The notes under the pieces: generated by a model
Told to the model about the DNA's origin: nothing
Databases searched by the model: none
Seen by the model: the letters and a program-made list of their open reading frames with translations, nothing else
Translations under genes and position numbers: made by a program
Shown: one piece after another, positions 60,959 to 64,000 of the stretch
Layout of the letters: every line of letters begins with the position of its first letter
Numbering within the stretch: the first letter of the stretch is position 1
Source: Methylomonas rapida
GTDB taxonomy: Bacteria; Pseudomonadota; Gammaproteobacteria; Methylococcales; Methylomonadaceae
Reading direction: 5' to 3'
Assembly: GCF_024360925.2 (NCBI RefSeq)
Contig: NZ_CP113517.1
Span: forward strand, 1,488,001-1,552,000
Length of the DNA: 64,000 nucleotides

Positions 60959-61432
60959 ATGTTATACATTCGAGGAACCAATAATCGTTACCGTATGGCC
61001 GATGAACAGGATGTCATCTTCGAGGCCATTCAGATCTACAACCGCAACTTCAGTCGAGGCGAAGCCTTGACCAGTCCGGACAAGGCGAAGGACTGTATCA
61101 AATTGAAATTGGCGCCGTATGAGCACGAAGTATTTGTGTGTCTGTTTCTGGACAATCAACACCGGGTCATCGCTTGCGATGAATTATTCCGGGGTACGAT
61201 TGATGGTGCAAGCGTGTATCCGCGCGAAGTGGTCAAAGCCTCGCTGCACTATAATGCGGCGGCGCTAATTATTGCGCATAACCACCCGTCCGGCATTAGT
61301 GACCCCAGTCAGGCCGATCGCGTGATTACAGCAAAACTTAAAGAAGCCTTGGCCTTGATTGACGTTCGCGTACTTGATCACTTCATCGTCGGCGAAACCG
61401 TGTATTCCTTTGCGGAGCATGGCTTGTTGTGA
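60959..61432 (+). CDS. radC: RadC-family JAB/MPN-domain protein
   Basis: This 157-aa protein has the JAB metalloprotease-like motif [17 protein letters not shown] (near residues 99-115) and [10 protein letters not shown]. It is the short mobile-element type lacking the N-terminal HhH region of chromosomal RadC. It closes the conserved module; in SXT the equivalent gene borders a cargo hot spot. The GGGAG site seven bases upstream can be masked by the leader. Confidence 0.92.
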   Translation: MLYIRGTNNRYRMADEQDVIFEAIQIYNRNFSRGEALTSPDKAKDCIKLKLAPYEHEVFVCLFLDNQHRVIACDELFRGTIDGASVYPREVVKASLHYNAAALIIAHNHPSGISDPSQADRVITAKLKEALALIDVRVLDHFIVGETVYSFAEHGLL

Positions 61433-61778
61433 AAAGGTATTAGCGCCGAAACTATTCCTCGGTATCCAAGGCAAGCATATGTATCAACGAAGTTGAGCAA
61501 TGGATTCGCCATTGGTAACCATGAGGCGGCATTGATGCGACTTCGTATAATGAAATAAAACCCACGTCTCTCCAGAATTAGTAGCTAAGCATGCTCTGGT
61601 TTCTGGGGAGGCTAACTCTTGGCGAGTCAGGATACGGCCGATTGTGTTGGAAAAGTGCCTTTCTTGGAAAACTGGGTTAAACCATAAAATCCATTTCCAA
61701 TAAAAACAACACCTTACAAGTCATCAAGGCCATCAGACTAGCCAAAATTCGTGAAAAACCGACTTTTTCAACACTATC

Positions 61779-62217
61779 GGCCATTATGTGAAGTTTCCTT
61801 TTATGTATAGCGTTGTTGCCGCAAACTAGGTGCGGCCTAGCTTTGAGGCATCTATTTCGCTCATGAGCTTTGCATAATTTCCATGTTTTGAAACAAGCTT
61901 TCAAGCACGCCAAAAGGGAACAGTATCAGCGTTTATTTCAGCCGATGTCATCAGGCCTATCGAATTCTTAGTATTTATCGACATGACGGATAAATTCTGC
62001 ACGATTGTTTGACTGTTGGAAACTATTTTAAGCAAGAAAAGCCATCTGTTGTGCTGAGGATTGTTTTCAGAATTGAATAGCAGAAAATCCGCCTCTGAAC
62101 TTTGCAAAAATTATGATCAGCTTTTTATCTGGCTGCCTTGTTCGACCCGGTTAATTCCTGATGTCGACTAGTCGAAAACAAAATACTGTGCATAAAAGGA
62201 AACTTCACATAATGGCC
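61779..62217. repeat. 439-bp segment bounded by perfect 27-bp inverted repeats
   Basis: The sequence at 61779-61805 (begins GGCCATTATGTGAAGTTTCC) recurs exactly inverted at 62191-62217. The 385 bp between carries no gene. This is the form of a MITE or a pair of IS ends. No short direct repeat flanks the outside clearly. Confidence 0.75.
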
Positions 62218-62243
62218 GTTATGCAAAGCTTTGCATAACGGCC
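62214..62243. repeat. Perfect 30-bp palindrome
   Basis: The palindrome has arms GGCCGTTATGCAAAG and CTTTGCATAACGGCC and is centred on AAGCTT. It shares GGCC with the outer edge of the 27-bp repeat, so the two are adjacent. It could be a recombination site or a bidirectional terminator stem; no T-run follows. Confidence 0.7.
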
Positions 62244-62507
62244 AATTGCAGTCGGTCGAGGGTTCTTTTGAATGGCCGGTTAATGACATAAATGCTCGCT
62301 TAACGTTTACCACAGCCGGCGTCAAAAACAGAGCGAGGCGGTGCATTTTCTCGTCCGCATTGATGGCATTAGTTGGCATCGGCATATGCTTAGTTACTTT
62401 TGGCAGTTTGTTGTCACTATTGGCGTATCAATGTCTCTCGATCGTTCTTCTGCCCCCATAATCGACGACGACAAATTAATAAAAGGAACAGCTTTTTTCT
62501 AGTGCCC

Positions 62508-62663
62508 TTAGGCAGATTGGTTGCCAACCGCCCCGTGCATCGCCAAAGATGCCGCCGCAACAATTACCGATTTCAAGAATTTCTTCTTGTTGGTTTTCAT
62601 GCGGTTTTGGTCAAGTCTTTTTTGGGTGTCTTTGCGAGGTATTTGTTTCGTTACTTTCTTCAT
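62508..62663 (-). CDS. Small basic peptide (51 aa)
   Basis: ATG at 62663 has AGGAG six bases upstream (minus strand). The peptide is very basic in its first 31 residues (MKKVTKQIPRKDTQKR ... MKTNKKKFLKS), followed by a hydrophobic stretch VIVAAASLAMHGAVG. It may be a small membrane or precursor-type peptide; I recognise no family. It is about 130 bp downstream of the S-4TM gene in the same direction. Confidence 0.45.
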   Translation of the reverse strand: MKKVTKQIPRKDTQKRLDQNRMKTNKKKFLKSVIVAAASLAMHGAVGNQSA

Positions 62664-62796
62664 AGCTATCTCCTTTGTACTAAATTTAGATGAAAATTGA
62701 CTTTGGATATTTGCTCGGAAATTGGCGGCAACATCTACCGACGACACAACAGGGTGCTGAATCGAACAGCTATATCTACCCATCTGCCTAAGGGCA

Positions 62797-63720
62797 TTAA
62801 CTTCTATTATATTTTTCGATCATTTGATTAACATTATAGTACATTGCATCTTCATACTTATTTTTTAATTTATCATAAATTTCATCAAAAAATAGCTGAT
62901 TGTCTTTTCTGTTTTTGTAAATTTCATCTTGAATTCTCCTAGCAAAAACATTATTTTCGATTGAGTCTTTATTTTCAATCAATTCCTGCCAGTATGAGTC
63001 CATATCCTGTTTAAGTTTTTCAAGATTTTCAATTGAATCCTTGTTTTCTCTGTATTGTTCTATGCAAAAAGTAAGAATTGGCAATAACGGGGTCGCAACA
63101 TTGAGCACAAAATTACTAAATGTAATATCTGACAAAAAGCCAAATACAGCTATGACAAGACCAAAAATAACGGAAAATTTAAAAATGTATTTTATGTACT
63201 CATTTCTTAAGCCAACATTCCACACAAGATTAGACCTTTGACAAAGAAATCTTGCAACATAAAAGGGAACATTTGCCACAGATTTGGCATACCAATCCTT
63301 CAACTCTGAATAATTCCTTTTCTCTTTAAACCTTTCGGAAAAAAGTTTTATAACTTCGTTGTCAGGAGGATTCCCAACATTTACATCATTCCAATCAAAA
63401 GATAAAACATTTGTATCAAATTTTTCTTGTATTTTTGCTGCTAACTCTTTTTTGCTTTTTATTACCGGAACAAATATCAATGTGTTCGTAAGGGTTACAA
63501 CAATACTAAAAAAGGCCAGATGAGCAGACATATCATATTTAAACCACAATAAATCGCTGTTTGTTAGATAAGCGACTATGGAGAATACGGCTATAAAAAT
63601 TACATTAAAAAACACCTGCCATTTCATATAAAACTTAGCATTGCTGTATAAGTAACGCATTGCCGCCAGACAATCTAAGTTTTCCGCTCTATTCTGCTTA
63701 AGTATTATTTCATTATCCAT
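62797..63720 (-). CDS. S-4TM family putative pore-forming effector
   Basis: This 307-aa protein has four predicted membrane helices (about 34-52, 68-86, 182-200 and 203-220; for example WQVFFNVIFIAVFSIVAYL) and a long charged C-terminal helical tail. This layout and the RAENLDCLAAMRYLYSNAK N terminus fit the S-4TM/SLATT-type effectors associated with nucleotide-signalling defence. It follows a probable CD-NTase gene by 8 bp, so activation by a cyclic nucleotide and membrane damage is inferred. AT-rich codon use differs from the tra genes, suggesting separate acquisition. Confidence 0.75.
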   Translation of the reverse strand: MDNEIILKQNRAENLDCLAAMRYLYSNAKFYMKWQVFFNVIFIAVFSIVAYLTNSDLLWFKYDMSAHLAFFSIVVTLTNTLIFVPVIKSKKELAAKIQEKFDTNVLSFDWNDVNVGNPPDNEVIKLFSERFKEKRNYSELKDWYAKSVANVPFYVARFLCQRSNLVWNVGLRNEYIKYIFKFSVIFGLVIAVFGFLSDITFSNFVLNVATPLLPILTFCIEQYRENKDSIENLEKLKQDMDSYWQELIENKDSIENNVFARRIQDEIYKNRKDNQLFFDEIYDKLKNKYEDAMYYNVNQMIEKYNRS

Positions 63721-63728
63721 AAATTTTT

Positions 63729-64000
63729 TTATCCGTAAGTTGGGAACTCAGGGCCGAAAATTTCTCTCCATTTATTTATCGATTCTTTGTGTTTATTTTC
63801 ATCTTCAAGTCTTCTCGCTTCATAAGACCTTTGGTAGTCTAAATTTGCCCTATTTTGTATTTTTATCCTATCTTCATAGCTTAATGTATTTATATTCCCT
63901 TGTATGCCTTTTGGGTCATTAACAGAATAATGAATATTATTACTTATATAAAGAAACACTTCAGGCAGGTTCACATCAACATATTGACTTGCGTCTGTTT
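63729..64000 (-). CDS. C-terminal part of a probable CD-NTase (SMODS nucleotidyltransferase), runs off the window
   Basis: The frame is open to the window edge and ends with about 90 residues including VNLPEVFLYISNNIHYSV, RRLEDENKHKESINKWREIFG and PEFPTYG. This resembles the C-terminal end of SMODS-type nucleotidyltransferases of CBASS operons. The catalytic GS...D.D region lies outside, so the call depends on this tail and on the S-4TM neighbour. The in-frame GTG at 63974 is internal, not the real start. Confidence 0.55.
   Translation of the reverse strand, partial: TDASQYVDVNLPEVFLYISNNIHYSVNDPKGIQGNINTLSYEDRIKIQNRANLDYQRSYEARRLEDENKHKESINKWREIFGPEFPTYG

Larger units (their letters stand above)
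61433..62507. other. Non-coding cargo boundary region
   Basis: Nearly 1.1 kb without a credible gene; short frames lack ribosome-binding sites. It contains a 27-bp inverted-repeat pair, a 30-bp palindrome and AT-rich DNA, and looks like remains of a mobile element at an insertion hot spot. Confidence 0.5.

Noticed and set aside
61677..61913. 78-codon minus-strand frame
   Set aside because: It crosses the 27-bp inverted repeat, has no ribosome-binding site and no recognisable domain.
1..64000. tRNA or rRNA genes
   Set aside because: No cloverleaf with T-arm and acceptor pairing and no rRNA-like sequence was noticed.

Overview
The window is most of a conjugative mobile element from a gammaproteobacterium. 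I cannot name the genus from the sequence. The evidence is a contiguous F/SXT-type mating-pair-formation operon (traL-E-K-B-dsbC-V-A-small gene-C-trbI-trhF-traW-U-N, 2146-15706), followed after a cargo region by a DNA-processing module (ssb, bet/recT, a lambda-Exo-like nuclease, cobS-like AAA ATPase, cobT-like VWA protein, GHKL ATPase, radC; 46357-61432). From general knowledge this order matches the SXT/R391 family of ICEs. In those, cargo collects between traN and the ssb-side genes and after radC, exactly where cargo lies here. Relaxase, coupling protein, integrase and att sites are not in the window.

Layout. 1-1841: an IS3-family element upstream of traL. 2146-15706: transfer operon, almost every gene joined by ATGA or TGATG overlaps. 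16084-32557: a 16-kb defence operon encoding an excisionase-like HTH protein, a DUF499 (BrxC/PglY-like) ATPase, a PglZ protein, an unknown protein with a possible PD-(D/E)xK-like signature, a Zn-ribbon adenine methylase (COG1743/DUF1156 type), an unknown protein, an AAA ATPase plus DUF4276 pair, a SNF2 helicase, a candidate HEPN protein and a DUF262/DUF1524 (GmrSD-like) protein. 32735-45950: a scrambled region with two copies of an acaB-like ICE gene (one shredded), an IS21 element broken by a complete IS66, a second complete IS66 that splits a NYN-LOTUS RNase gene, a truncated third IS66, a WYL-regulator fragment, and an unknown gene plus TPR gene. 46357-61432: the ssb-radC module, with cobS broken by an IS3 element and a DUF4942-type methyltransferase interrupted by two in-frame stops. 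61433-64000: non-coding DNA with a 27-bp inverted repeat and a 30-bp palindrome, then on the minus strand a small peptide gene, an S-4TM effector and the 3' end of a probable CD-NTase, which together look like a CBASS-type cargo.

The most unusual signals are in non-coding DNA. Three roughly 80-nt copies of a multi-hairpin element (46145, 49571, 54520) show compensatory changes in every stem and each sits in front of a transcription unit of the ssb-radC module. In addition, nine genes of that module are preceded by a short G/C-rich leader ending close to the Shine-Dalgarno; most have mutually exclusive pairings and many have a T-run. Together these suggest an undescribed RNA-level control layer. 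The transfer operon also contains a stand-alone PLMP/RRXRR domain, otherwise known as the N terminus of IscB-type proteins.
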